Below, one piece after another: positions 7,635-15,122 of a stretch of DNA of 37,265 nucleotides. Position 1 is the stretch's first letter. Each line of letters begins with the position of its first letter. Location: positions 1-37,265 of the forward strand of contig DASUUH010000081.1 in the NCBI GenBank assembly GCA_036374175.1, in the 5' to 3' direction. The position numbers were made by a program, and so were the translations under genes. The stretch comes from JASLBX01 sp036374175 (GTDB lineage: Bacteria; Actinomycetota; Actinomycetes; Jiangellales; Jiangellaceae). The notes beneath the pieces were generated by a model that was given only the letters and a program-made list of their open reading frames with translations, was not told the origin of the DNA and did not search any database.

Positions 7635-7982
7635 TCATCCTTCGGCCTGGTGAGGCATCGATTCGGATCGGAACGTCCGGTACAGGTCGAGCAACAGGCG
7701 TTTGTGGTGCTCGGTCAGTACTGGATCGGCCAGCACAGCGTCTTCAACTGTGCGGTCGCTTTGGGGGTGATCAAGCAAGCCGGCGCGTACGTACAACGCT
7801 TCCGCGGAGATCCGCAACGCTTTGGCAATCTGCTGCAGTACCTCTGCCGAAGGCTTGCGCAGGCCCCGCTCGATCTGGCTGAGGTACGGATTGCTTACTC
7901 CCGCCCGCTCGGCGAGCTGCCGCACCGAGAGCTGGGCATGCCGCCGCTGCTCCTGCAGAAACTCACCAAGCGATCCAGCCAT
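7635..7982 (-). CDS. XRE-family helix-turn-helix regulator
   Basis: The product is 115 residues with an N-terminal Cro/CI-type HTH (about residues 7-62: LGEFLQEQRRHAQLSVRQLA, GVSNPYLSQIERGLRKPS, LQQIAKALRIS) and a C-terminal helical region. ATG 7982 lies six bases after TACAAT, a clear leaderless start, so the upstream TTG at 8018 is rejected. Homologues precede hbhA in mycobacteria. A 12-bp palindrome in its own promoter suggests autorepression. Confidence 0.85.
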   Translation of the reverse strand: MAGSLGEFLQEQRRHAQLSVRQLAERAGVSNPYLSQIERGLRKPSAEVLQQIAKALRISAEALYVRAGLLDHPQSDRTVEDAVLADPVLTEHHKRLLLDLYRTFRSESMPHQAEG

Positions 7983-7988
7983 ACCTCT

Positions 7989-8018
7989 ATTGTAGCTAGC
8001 ACGTGCTAACAATTGCAA
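7989..8018 (-). promoter_or_regulatory. Leaderless promoter with palindromic operator for the XRE gene
   Basis: On the reverse strand, TTGCAA (8018-8013), an 18-base spacer and TACAAT (7994-7989) lead straight into ATG 7982. The spacer contains the perfect palindrome TAGCACGTGCTA (7997-8008). A regulator bound there would block RNA polymerase. The operator role is inferred. Confidence 0.65.
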
Positions 8019-8066
8019 GCGCCACTCGCTGTGATGCCGGGCACATAGCCGGGCAAGCTAGGGCAC

Positions 8067-9320
8067 GTGAGCCAACCTGAGTCCCGCCTGGCGCGCCGGC
8101 TCGGCACCAGCGACGCAGTGATCGTCGGGCTCGGTGCCATGATCGGCACGGGCGTGTTCGTCGTGTGGCAACCAGCCGCAGAACGCGCCGGAGCTTGGCT
8201 GCTCGCGGGTCTTGCCATCGCCGCATTCGTCGCCTTCTGCAACGCGACCTCATCTGCACAGCTCGCGGCGGTCCATCCACAAGCCGGGGGGACGTACGTC
8301 TACGGACGCGCACGGTTGAGCCACGCCTGGGGTGCCCTCGCAGGGTACGCCTTCGTCTTCGGCAAGATCGCGTCGTGCGCCACGGCGGCGCACGCGGTCG
8401 GGACGTACCTCTGGCCCGAGCAGTCGCGGGCAATCGCGGTTGGTGCGGTGGTGCTTGTTACTGGCGTGAATCTGGCCGGCATCGAACGCACGGCTCGGAC
8501 CACTCGTTGGCTCGTCGCCGTGGTCACGGCGGTTCTGGCCGCCGTGGTCGTCGCCGGGCTGGCCGGGGCCAGTGATGACGGCCGTCAGAGCCTCACTGCA
8601 ATTGTCGGCGCGGACGACGTGCTGGCGTCGGCGGCCCTGCTGTTCTTCGCCTTCGCTGGATACGCACGGATCGCCACCTTGGGTGAGGAGGTGCGCGACC
8701 CCGCCCGTACCATTCCGCGCGCGGTGCCTGTCGCGCTTGCCGTCGTTTTCGTCCTGTACCTGGCTGTAGGTGGCGCCGTCCTACTCGCGCTCGGTCCTGG
8801 CGGTGCCGCCGACTCCGCGCGTCCGATTACCGCTGTTGTCGAGGCTGCTGGGGCTGGCTGGTTGGCGCCGGTAGCCACCGTTGGGGCCGCTGTCGCCGCA
8901 CTGGCCGCGTTGCTGGCCCTCGTCGCCGGCATCAGCCGGACGGCGTTCGCGATGGCCCACGAACGCAATCTTCCGACGCCGCTGGCCGCGGTACACCCGA
9001 CGCGACGGATCCCTCACGTCGCGGAGATAGTCGTCGGCGTCGCGGTTGTCGTGGCCGTGCTGTCCGGCGGGCTCGTAGCCGTCCTGTCGTTCAGCGCATT
9101 CTCCGTTCTGCTTTACTACGCGATCACGAATGCGGCGGCTCTGCGGCTGCGCCCGGATGAGCGCCGCTGGCCGCGCTGGCTGGCCTGGGCCGGGCTCGCG
9201 TCCTGCCTGCTGCTGGCCGCGTCGCTACCCTGGCAGACCGTCGTACTCGGTATTACCGCTCTGGCCATCGCGATGATCAGCCGCGCAGTGGTCCGCGCAG
9301 TGGTCCGCGCCCGATCTTGA
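8067..9320 (+). CDS. APC-superfamily amino-acid permease
   Basis: The product is 417 residues with about 12 membrane helices. The first helix has the APC signature (VIVGLGAMIGTGVFVVW), and later segments AGGTYVYGRARL and FFAFAGYARIATLGEEVRDPARTIPRA are typical of cationic/neutral amino-acid transporters of this superfamily. It imports or exchanges amino acids across the cytoplasmic membrane; the substrate cannot be set from sequence. GTG 8067 follows AGGG at short distance. It is divergent from the XRE gene and convergent with the asparaginase gene, 15 bases away. Confidence 0.87.
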   Translation: MSQPESRLARRLGTSDAVIVGLGAMIGTGVFVVWQPAAERAGAWLLAGLAIAAFVAFCNATSSAQLAAVHPQAGGTYVYGRARLSHAWGALAGYAFVFGKIASCATAAHAVGTYLWPEQSRAIAVGAVVLVTGVNLAGIERTARTTRWLVAVVTAVLAAVVVAGLAGASDDGRQSLTAIVGADDVLASAALLFFAFAGYARIATLGEEVRDPARTIPRAVPVALAVVFVLYLAVGGAVLLALGPGGAADSARPITAVVEAAGAGWLAPVATVGAAVAALAALLALVAGISRTAFAMAHERNLPTPLAAVHPTRRIPHVAEIVVGVAVVVAVLSGGLVAVLSFSAFSVLLYYAITNAAALRLRPDERRWPRWLAWAGLASCLLLAASLPWQTVVLGITALAIAMISRAVVRAVVRARS

Positions 9321-9335
9321 GAAGTTCGCAAAGGG

Positions 9336-10277
9336 TTAGATCACCGCGCGGACCTCTCCGACCGGTTCGCCGTGGCCGTACACGGGCTGGTTGCCGAGTT
9401 CCTCCAGCACCGGATAGTCGAGGCCCAGCTTGCGCAAGGCGGCGACCATCACGACCGGCCGGGCCCGTACGTGGCCGTCTGCGATCTTCAGGGCCACCGC
9501 GCTACCATCGTCGAGGGCGACTGCGTAGACTCCCTCGGCGCCGGCCTTGCCGAAGAGTCCCGACACGCCACGGATCAGCTTTGCTTCGTCGCGGGTCGTC
9601 CCGCTCGCCCATTCGGGGTGAGCCTGGATTGCGTCCACGACCCTGCGTTCGGCCGAACCACGCTCTGCCAGAGCAAGCGCTCTGAAGGCACGGGCCAGAC
9701 CCGCCAGCGTCAGCCCGAACAACGGCGCCCCGCATCCGTCCACGCCGGTGTGCGCCACCGGCTCTCCGGCCAGTTCGGCGAGGTGCGCAGCGATCGCCTG
9801 CTGTAGCGGATGGTCCGGGTCGAGATAACTGTCGGTAGGCCACCCGTTGAGCGTGCAGGTGACCAGCATCGCGGCGTGTTTGCCCGAGCAGTTGTCGGCC
9901 AGCGCCGACTGCTCGTGGCCGCGCCGGATGTGCGCGAGCATGGCTAGCGAATCGAGTGGCCAGCCCGGAGTGTTCTGCAGAGCCGATTCGTCAAGGTCTA
10001 CGGCGGCGAGGATCCGTTGTGTCCCCTTCAAGTGGAAGTCCTCGCCAGAGTGGCTGGCGGCCGCGAGGGCGAGCAGCTCGCCGTCGAACGGCAAGCCGAG
10101 GCTGGTCATCGCGGCCGCCTGGGCGGGTTTGTTGGCCGAACGTGGATACATAGGTACGTCGACGTCGCCGAGGGCAAGTCCGACCGAGCCGTCCGGCCGC
10201 AGTGCGACGACCGAACCGAAGTGGACGCTCTCAACCAGGTCTGACCGGACGACTTCGGCTACTAGCTGGGGTGGCAC
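9336..10277 (-). CDS. L-asparaginase II family protein
   Basis: The product is 313 residues and belongs to the PF06089-type asparaginase II family, common in actinobacteria. Characteristic segments are SVHFGSVVAL, YPRSANKPAQAAAM, AAASHSGEDFH, DNCSGKHAAMLVTC and GVDGCGAPLF. No signal peptide is seen, so a cytoplasmic enzyme releasing aspartate and ammonia from asparagine is likely. GTG 10277 lies seven bases after CAGGAT on the reverse strand, part of a mirror-image promoter shared with dtd. The permease next door may supply substrate, but this is inference. Confidence 0.87.
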   Translation of the reverse strand: MPPQLVAEVVRSDLVESVHFGSVVALRPDGSVGLALGDVDVPMYPRSANKPAQAAAMTSLGLPFDGELLALAAASHSGEDFHLKGTQRILAAVDLDESALQNTPGWPLDSLAMLAHIRRGHEQSALADNCSGKHAAMLVTCTLNGWPTDSYLDPDHPLQQAIAAHLAELAGEPVAHTGVDGCGAPLFGLTLAGLARAFRALALAERGSAERRVVDAIQAHPEWASGTTRDEAKLIRGVSGLFGKAGAEGVYAVALDDGSAVALKIADGHVRARPVVMVAALRKLGLDYPVLEELGNQPVYGHGEPVGEVRAVI

Positions 10278-10327
10278 GCGGCCGATCCTGCCATGCGGGG
10301 GTGGCGCCTGGCAGGATCGGCCACGTG
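10275..10327. promoter_or_regulatory. Mirror-image divergent promoter (asparaginase / dtd)
   Basis: Two 19-base inverted copies, TGGCAGGATCGGCC[A/G]CGTG, lie at 10309-10327 (+) and 10275-10293 (-), differing at one base and 15 bases apart. Each contains the -10-like CAGGAT, seven spacer bases and the GTG start codon of its gene. The -35 zone of each overlaps the -10 of the other. Confidence 0.6.
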
Positions 10328-10762
10328 AGGGCGGTGGTGCAGCGAGTGTCGTCGGCGTCCGTGGTTGTCGACGGCCGGGTGGTAGGCGCTGCGAACCCCG
10401 GCCCCGGCGGGCAAGGTCTGCTGGTGCTCCTGGGCGTGACGCACGCCGATACGACGGCCGAGGCCGACCGGCTGGCGCAGAAGATATGGGAGTTGCGCAT
10501 CCTCGACGGTGAGAAGTCGGCCGCCGACGTTGGGGCGCCGATCCTCGTCGTCAGCCAGTTCACGCTTTACGCCGACACCCGTAAGGGACGGCGTCCGTCC
10601 TGGTCAGCGGCAGCGCCCGGGCCGGTGGCCGAGCCGATGGTCGAAACCTTCTGTACGGCGTTGCGCAGCCGGGGAGCTCACGTCGAGACGGGAGTCTTCG
10701 GCGCAATGATGCAGGTGACGCTCACCAACGACGGCCCGGTCACCCTCATCCTGGAGACCTAA
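10325..10762 (+). CDS. dtd: D-aminoacyl-tRNA deacylase
   Basis: The product is 145 residues, the usual family length. It starts MRAVVQRVSSASV and contains the two catalytic-site motifs SQFTLYADTRKGRRPS (about 79-94) and NDGPVTL near the C-terminus. A Gly-cisPro equivalent (GPVT) is present. It removes D-amino acids from charged tRNAs in the cytoplasm as a homodimer. GTG 10325 fits the family start and the -10 box; the longer frame upstream is not coding. It is convergent with ygfZ, 14 bases away. Confidence 0.95.
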   Translation: MRAVVQRVSSASVVVDGRVVGAANPGPGGQGLLVLLGVTHADTTAEADRLAQKIWELRILDGEKSAADVGAPILVVSQFTLYADTRKGRRPSWSAAAPGPVAEPMVETFCTALRSRGAHVETGVFGAMMQVTLTNDGPVTLILET

Positions 10763-10776
10763 CCAACGCGGGGTAG

Positions 10777-11757
10777 TTAACGCATTTGGGGGCGAACGTG
10801 CAGGCCGACCTCAGGGTCCACGACGACGTCCTGGGCGGCGGCGACCCCACCCGCCAGTAGCTCGGCCTCGATGGGAACGTTGCGCTTGACGAGACCTAGC
10901 GCAATCGGGCCGAGTTCGTAGTGCCGCGCGGCCGAGCCGACGAAGCCGACGGCCCGACCATCCAACTCCACCGTGTCTCCGGGTGCCGGCAGGTGATCGA
11001 CCGAGCCGTCGAGGTGCAGCATCACCAGCCGGCGGGGTGGGCGGCCGAGGTTGTGCACCCGGGCGACGGTTTCCTGACCGCGGTAGCACCCCTTGTCGAG
11101 GTGGACGGCAGAACCGATCCAGCCAACCTCGTTCGGCACTGTCCGGTGGTCGGTGTCGAGCCCTAGACGGGGTTCGTGTGCGGCGATCCGCATTGCTTCA
11201 TGCGCCCACAGCCCGGCCGGCGCAACGCCGACGTACGAGGCCAACTCCCGGCGAGGGACGAAGACGTCCACGCCGCGCTCGCCGACCCTGGCAAGCTGGC
11301 CTGATCCGGCCCTCCCCTCGTCGCCCGGCAACCAGACCATGGCGTACTCGTCCGTGACGTCCTCCACCTCGACGCGCATCAAAAAGCGCATCGAGTTCAA
11401 GAACTCGACGAGCGCAGCTGCCGTCCCTGGTTCGACGTGTGCCCAGAATGCCTCGCCGTCGTCGACGGCGTAGAGCGCGTGCTCGACATGCCCGTGCGGC
11501 GACAGGACCAGAGCCGTCGTCGCCTGCCCCGCCGGTAGTGACTCGAGATACTGGGTGGTCAACGAGTGCAGCCAGCCAAGGCGGTCCGGCCCGGAGATCC
11601 GTACGACGCCACGATGCGACAGGTCCACAACGCCGTCCCCTGCGTCCAGCAGCCGCTGCTCGCGCATCGGCTCGCCGTAATGGGCCGCCACTCCGGCGTC
11701 CGGCGCTTCAGCTTCTACAGCGCCGGGCAGGTCGAGCAGGGGGCTGTGGTAGGTCAT
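10777..11757 (-). CDS. ygfZ: Folate-binding protein YgfZ (Fe-S cluster assembly/repair)
   Basis: The product is 326 residues and belongs to the YgfZ/GcvT-like family. The diagnostic motif KGCYRGQE is present (LDKGCYRGQETVARVHN, about residue 229), as are the folate-fold segments VVRISGPDRLGWLHSLTTQ and EVGWIGSAVHLDKG. It supports folate-dependent maturation or repair of Fe-S proteins. ATG 11757 has GGGA at good distance, while the ATG at 11763 lacks RBS spacing; more upstream frame belongs to the Fur gene. It lies 13 bases after the Fur-family gene, probably in the same operon. Confidence 0.9.
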   Translation of the reverse strand: MTYHSPLLDLPGAVEAEAPDAGVAAHYGEPMREQRLLDAGDGVVDLSHRGVVRISGPDRLGWLHSLTTQYLESLPAGQATTALVLSPHGHVEHALYAVDDGEAFWAHVEPGTAAALVEFLNSMRFLMRVEVEDVTDEYAMVWLPGDEGRAGSGQLARVGERGVDVFVPRRELASYVGVAPAGLWAHEAMRIAAHEPRLGLDTDHRTVPNEVGWIGSAVHLDKGCYRGQETVARVHNLGRPPRRLVMLHLDGSVDHLPAPGDTVELDGRAVGFVGSAARHYELGPIALGLVKRNVPIEAELLAGGVAAAQDVVVDPEVGLHVRPQMR

Positions 11758-11770
11758 ATTCATCCCAACG

Positions 11771-12199
11771 TCAGGTTGAGCCCGAACACTCCCGGCACGT
11801 CCCGAACAGCGTGAGGTGGCGGACGTCAGTGGTGAAACCGCGCTCCGCCGCCAGCCGGTCCACCAGCTCCGTTGCAATCTGTGGCTCGGCCTCGATCACT
11901 CGCTGGCAATTGCGGCAGACCAGGTGCACGTGGTCCGGTTCGTTCGTCGCGTGGTAGGCCGGGGCGCCGTGACCCAGATGGGTGTGGCTCACTAGACCGA
12001 GGTCTTCGAGCAACTCGAGCGCCCGGTAGACGGTCGAGATGTTGACGCCCTTCGCGGTCTTCCGGACCTCCGCCAACACGTCCTCCGGGGTCGCGTGGTC
12101 GAGGTCCTGAACCGCTCGGAGGATGAGCTCACGCTGCGGAGTCAGCCGGTAACCGCGCGCCCGCAGGTCGGCGCGCCAGTCGCTGGTCCGGGAGGCCAT
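11771..12199 (-). CDS. Fur-family metalloregulator (Fur/Zur-like)
   Basis: The product is 142 residues with a winged helix (RGYRLTPQRELILRAVQDLDHATPEDVLAEV, NISTVYRALELLEDLGLV) and a dimerisation domain with metal-binding segments HATNEPDHVHLVCRNC and FGTCRECSGS. The two CxxC pairs form the structural zinc site. Which metal is sensed cannot be settled by reading. ATG 12199 is preferred over TTG 12208. It lies 2-10 bases after the nitrobindin gene on the same strand, so nitrobindin, fur and ygfZ look like one operon dealing with haem, iron and Fe-S. Confidence 0.9.
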   Translation of the reverse strand: MASRTSDWRADLRARGYRLTPQRELILRAVQDLDHATPEDVLAEVRKTAKGVNISTVYRALELLEDLGLVSHTHLGHGAPAYHATNEPDHVHLVCRNCQRVIEAEPQIATELVDRLAAERGFTTDVRHLTLFGTCRECSGST

Positions 12200-12210
12200 A
12201 TCCCCCAAGT

Positions 12211-12729
12211 CTAAGAGCGCGATTCGGACGCGCCGGCAACCCGCTTGAGTTCGGCCGACAAGTGCGGCTGCAACTCGTGGCCCAACGCAGCCATCTCGTA
12301 GACGTACATCAGCCGGCCCTGCACCAGGCCGTACAACCGGTGGCCGGCCCGGTAGTCCTTGGCCGTTTCGGTCTTCAGCACACCTCGGGTCGCCAGCTCG
12401 ATCTTGGCCGGCTCAATCTGCCCGAGGTAGATCTCCACGAACCCGGTGGGATGGGTGAGCAGCACCTCTATCTCGCCGCTGGGCTGGGGACGCCAGTACC
12501 CGGTTTCCGCTGCCGCGGGACGCACCAGATTGCCGTCCGCGTCCAGAATCCAACTGCGGCTCACGTAGGACAGGAAATTCTTGCCCGGCGTGTAGCCGAA
12601 CGTGATCTCCTGGCCGAACTGGAAGCCCTCGATCGTGGGGTAGTCGCCGACTCCCGCGCCTTCCCACCGGCCGAGCAGCCAGGCGACGGGTACGCAATCG
12701 GGATGTAGGTCGCTGGGAATCTCGATCAA
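12211..12729 (-). CDS. Nitrobindin-family haem-binding protein (peroxynitrite isomerase-like)
   Basis: The product is 172 residues, a ten-stranded lipocalin/FABP-like barrel. The family signature is GRWEGAGVGDYPTI (about 20-33). The C-terminal YEMAALGHELQPHLSAELKRV supplies the likely proximal haem histidine. Mycobacterial and plant homologues bind ferric haem and isomerise peroxynitrite. The start is TTG 12729; no better in-frame start lies nearby. It leads the fur-ygfZ gene group and is followed upstream by a 33-residue membrane protein. Confidence 0.88.
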   Translation of the reverse strand: MIEIPSDLHPDCVPVAWLLGRWEGAGVGDYPTIEGFQFGQEITFGYTPGKNFLSYVSRSWILDADGNLVRPAAAETGYWRPQPSGEIEVLLTHPTGFVEIYLGQIEPAKIELATRGVLKTETAKDYRAGHRLYGLVQGRLMYVYEMAALGHELQPHLSAELKRVAGASESRS

Positions 12730-12731
12730 TG

Positions 12732-12833
12732 TCAGACCTGATCCTTGAGCAGCTTGTAAACGGCGAACACGGCGAACATGCCCACCGCCACCGCTGTGAT
12801 AACAAGCACGCTGGTAAACACGACCTCGAGCAC
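12732..12833 (-). CDS. 33-residue single-span membrane protein
   Basis: This small gene encodes a hydrophobic helix (VVFTSVLVITAVAVGMFAVF) followed by YKLLKDQV, a positive-inside end. The GTG start at 12833 lies seven bases after TAGACT (12841-12846, reverse strand), a leaderless promoter. The stop is two bases before the nitrobindin start, so the two are probably co-transcribed. Short membrane proteins of similar shape occur before nitrobindin genes in other actinobacteria, as far as I recall; I cannot confirm this here. Confidence 0.6.
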   Translation of the reverse strand: MLEVVFTSVLVITAVAVGMFAVFAVYKLLKDQV

Positions 12834-12840
12834 GGCAAGG

Positions 12841-12846
12841 AGTCTA
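12841..12846 (-). promoter_or_regulatory. -10 box (TAGACT) of the small-protein/nitrobindin operon
   Basis: TAGACT on the reverse strand is followed by seven bases and the GTG start of the 33-residue protein at 12833. Confidence 0.45.
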
Positions 12847-12859
12847 CTGGGCCGGCGGC

Positions 12860-12865
12860 TAGCAT
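12860..12865 (+). promoter_or_regulatory. -10 box (TAGCAT) of the DsrE-like gene
   Basis: TAGCAT is followed by seven bases and ATG 12873, supporting a leaderless transcript and this start. Confidence 0.5.
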
Positions 12866-12872
12866 CACGGTC

Positions 12873-13235
12873 ATGGCAGCTTCGCTCGTGGTCAAGGTCA
12901 CGGCCGGTGCCGATGCGCCGGAACGATGCTCGCAGGCGTTCACCGTTGCGAGTACTGCGCTCGCGTCCGGTGTCACGGTCTCGTTGTGGCTGACCGGTGA
13001 GTCGGCGTGGTTCGCGCTGCCCGGCAGGGCCGCCGAGTTCGAATTGCCGCACGCCGCACCCCTCACCGATTTGCTGGCCGCACTCCTGGCCGGCGGTCAG
13101 GTCACGTTGTGCACACAATGCGCTGCCCGCCGCGACATTCGCCCGGACGATGTGATCCCGGGGATACGGATCGCCGGCGCTGCCACATTCGTTGAAGAGG
13201 CGTTGGCCGACGGGGCGCAGGCGCTCGTCTACTGA
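12873..13235 (+). CDS. DsrE-family protein
   Basis: The product is 120 residues with a DsrE/DsrF-like fold: a first strand SLVVKVTAGADAPERCSQAF, a segment VSLWLTGESAWFAL, then LLAGGQVTLCTQCAARR with a Cys pair (CTQC), and a final IAGAATFVEEALADGAQALVY. The Cys in this position is the sulfur-carrying or redox residue in many DsrE-type proteins. It is divergent from the small membrane protein gene and overlaps the convergent discoidin-like gene by 7 bases. The substrate is unknown. Confidence 0.8.
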   Translation: MAASLVVKVTAGADAPERCSQAFTVASTALASGVTVSLWLTGESAWFALPGRAAEFELPHAAPLTDLLAALLAGGQVTLCTQCAARRDIRPDDVIPGIRIAGAATFVEEALADGAQALVY

Positions 13236-13876
13236 ACGGCGAGTACCTCGACGTCGGTCACTGCGATAACGCTTCTGTCGGCCGTGTCGCCGGCAGTGCT
13301 GCTGACGATCTCGAGGGTCAAGGTGCCGGACTCCCGCGGCTGTGGCAGATCCAGGACCTGAAGATCCTGACGCTCGGGATCGGGGTCGAGCTCCTGGACC
13401 ACGGGGTCTCCGGATTCGAAGTGCCAACGCACCTCCGTCAGCCGGCGGAAGAGTGGGTACCACTCCCGGCCATCGTGCGGGTCCTGCTTCGTATATCCGG
13501 GGATTAAGCCGACGCGAGTGATCGTCGCCGTCCCACCCAGATCGAACTCGAGGGTCTGGCCCGCGCCGTCACCCGGGCACTGCCACCCCGTCTGATCGTC
13601 GCCGTCGACCGCGTAGTCGGGCCGGTAGTCCACCTGATTGCCAGCGGCGTCCTGTGCGGCCTCTCGCTCGCACGACGCTGCCAGGACGGTCAGCGAAAGG
13701 GGGGCCGCCGCGGCCGGCGCGTCGCTAGCCTCAACCTCGCCGGCGCCTTGCCCGGTGTCGTAGTTGAGCGAGCCCAGCACACCGCCGGCGACGAAGCCGA
13801 CGAGCGCGGCCGCTCCCAACACGCCGGCGGCGATTGGCAACGTCGCCCGAGACGCCTGCTCGGCTCCGACCTCCAC
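13229..13876 (-). CDS. Membrane-anchored discoidin/NADase-type glycan-binding domain protein
   Basis: The product is 215 residues with one N-terminal membrane helix (LPIAAGVLGAAALVGFVAGGVLG, about 13-35) and an extracytoplasmic domain. That domain resembles F5/8-type discoidin modules (YAVDGDDQTGWQCPG, LEFDLGGTATITRVGLIPGY, REWYPLFRRLTEVRW). It would bind a surface glycan or peptide ligand. GTG 13876 is six bases after TAGGGT (13883-13888, reverse strand). There is no catalytic domain, so it is a binding module only. Confidence 0.75.
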   Translation of the reverse strand: MEVGAEQASRATLPIAAGVLGAAALVGFVAGGVLGSLNYDTGQGAGEVEASDAPAAAAPLSLTVLAASCEREAAQDAAGNQVDYRPDYAVDGDDQTGWQCPGDGAGQTLEFDLGGTATITRVGLIPGYTKQDPHDGREWYPLFRRLTEVRWHFESGDPVVQELDPDPERQDLQVLDLPQPRESGTLTLEIVSSTAGDTADRSVIAVTDVEVLAVQ

Positions 13877-13882
13877 GGCGTC

Positions 13883-13888
13883 ACCCTA
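13883..13888 (-). promoter_or_regulatory. -10 box (TAGGGT) for the discoidin-like gene
   Basis: TAGGGT on the reverse strand is followed by six bases and GTG 13876, a leaderless arrangement. Confidence 0.45.
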
Positions 13889-13913
13889 TGCGGTCCCGAA
13901 ACCCATATGCCGC

Positions 13914-13961
13914 TGATCATGTGGGTTCGGCCGGCACAGCCCAGCCGAACCCACATGATCA
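13914..13961 (-). terminator. 18-bp hairpin, TGATCATG-type; likely terminator of the sulfur operon
   Basis: A perfect inverted repeat, TGATCATGTGGGTTCGGC (13914-13931), has its complement at 13944-13961 and a 12-base loop. It lies 12 bases after the sseC stop. Its arms share the pattern TGATCATG-N4-TTCGG with the hairpin at 16272-16370. Confidence 0.75.
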
Positions 13962-13973
13962 CAGGTTGAGGCG

Positions 13974-14267
13974 TCAGACCGTCACGTCGATCTCCGCCAC
14001 GGCACCCTGCTCGGCCACGACGGCCCGGTCAACGGGCTCGGCACCGGCGGCCAGCGTCCGGACGGTCCACTGGCCAGGCGCCGCGAAGAACCTGAACTCA
14101 CCGGTCTCTCCGGTCGGCACCTCAGCGGCGAACTCGCCGGACCCGTCGAGCAGGCGAACGTACGCACCGGCAACGGCATCCCCGCCGCGCCGGACCACGC
14201 CGCTGATCACAGACTCCTTGCTGACGTCGACCCCGTCCAGAGAGGCCGGTGCACCGCAGCCGGTCAT
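13974..14267 (-). CDS. sseC: SseC-like protein (DUF1416)
   Basis: The product is 97 residues of the actinobacterial SseC/DUF1416 family: ESVISGVVRRGGDAVAGAYVRLLD, EFAAEVPTGETGEFRFFAAPGQWTVRTL. The fold is expected to be a carboxypeptidase-regulatory-like beta sandwich. It lies three bases after the rhodanese gene, as sseC follows cysA in mycobacteria. The biochemical role is unknown; linkage to sulfur transfer is by context. A Cys near the N-terminus (TGCGAPA) could carry sulfur, which is only a guess. Confidence 0.87.
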   Translation of the reverse strand: MTGCGAPASLDGVDVSKESVISGVVRRGGDAVAGAYVRLLDGSGEFAAEVPTGETGEFRFFAAPGQWTVRTLAAGAEPVDRAVVAEQGAVAEIDVTV

Positions 14268-14270
14268 CGC

Positions 14271-15122
14271 TCAGGCCTCCCCGGGCTCGTCGCCCACGGC
14301 GATCGGCACACCGACCAGCGAGCCGTATTCGGTCCACGAGCCGTCGTAGTTCTTCACGTTCTCAATGCCCAGCAACTCGTGGAGCACGAACCAGGTGTGT
14401 GCGGACCGCTCACCGATCCGGCAGTAGGCGATCGTGTCCCTGCCCAGGTCGACTCCCGCGTCGCCGTACAGCGCGCGAAGCTCGTCGTCCGACCGGAACG
14501 TCCCGTCGTCGTTGGCCGCCTTACTCCACGGGATGTTCTTGGCGGTCGGGATGTGGCCGCCGCGCTGTGACTGCTCCTGCGGCAAGTGGGCCGGGGCGAG
14601 CAGGCGGCCGGCGTACTCGTCCGGGGAGCGGACGTCGACCAGGTTGTTCGCGCCGATCGCGGCGACGACCTCGTCCCGGAAGGCCCGAATGGACAGGTCG
14701 GGGTCGCTGGCCTGGTACGTCGTGGCAGCCCGTTGCGGTGCCGCGGTGACGAGTTCGCGGCTCTGCAGCTCCCACTTCTTGCGGCCACCGTCGAGCAACC
14801 GCACATCGTCGTGGCCATAGAGCTTGAAGTACCAGTAGGCGTAGGCGGCGAACCAGTTGTTGTTGCCGCCGTACAGCACGACGGTGTCGTCGTTGGCAAC
14901 ACCGCGCTCGGACAGCAGCGCCTCGAACTGCTCCTTGTTCACGAAGTCGCGGCGGACCGGATCCTGCAGGTCGGCCTTCCAGTCGAGGCGGATCGCGTTG
15001 CGGATGTGGTTCTTGTCGTACGCGCTGGTGTCTTCGTCAACCTCGACGAGGGCGACCTTGGGATCATCCAGATGCTGCTCGACCCAGTCGGGCGAGACTA
15101 GGACCGTTTCTCGGTTACTCAT
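14271..15122 (-). CDS. Thiosulfate sulfurtransferase (CysA2/SseA-type rhodanese)
   Basis: The product is 283 residues with two rhodanese domains: an inactive N-terminal one (about 8-125) and a catalytic C-terminal one with the loop CRIGERS, nucleophile Cys234. It transfers sulfane sulfur from thiosulfate or a similar donor to an acceptor in the cytoplasm. The start ATG 15122 overlaps the stop of the DUF4395 gene (ATGA), so the two are translationally coupled. The operon DUF4395-rhodanese-sseC follows a putative leader peptide, suggesting control by sulfur or cysteine supply. Confidence 0.92.
   Translation of the reverse strand: MSNRETVLVSPDWVEQHLDDPKVALVEVDEDTSAYDKNHIRNAIRLDWKADLQDPVRRDFVNKEQFEALLSERGVANDDTVVLYGGNNNWFAAYAYWYFKLYGHDDVRLLDGGRKKWELQSRELVTAAPQRAATTYQASDPDLSIRAFRDEVVAAIGANNLVDVRSPDEYAGRLLAPAHLPQEQSQRGGHIPTAKNIPWSKAANDDGTFRSDDELRALYGDAGVDLGRDTIAYCRIGERSAHTWFVLHELLGIENVKNYDGSWTEYGSLVGVPIAVGDEPGEA

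Noticed and set aside
12598..12612. GAACGTGATC inside nitrobindin as a fourth repeat copy
   Set aside because: Neither the TGGGCCGCCCA end nor a hairpin lies at the right distance; it is coding sequence.
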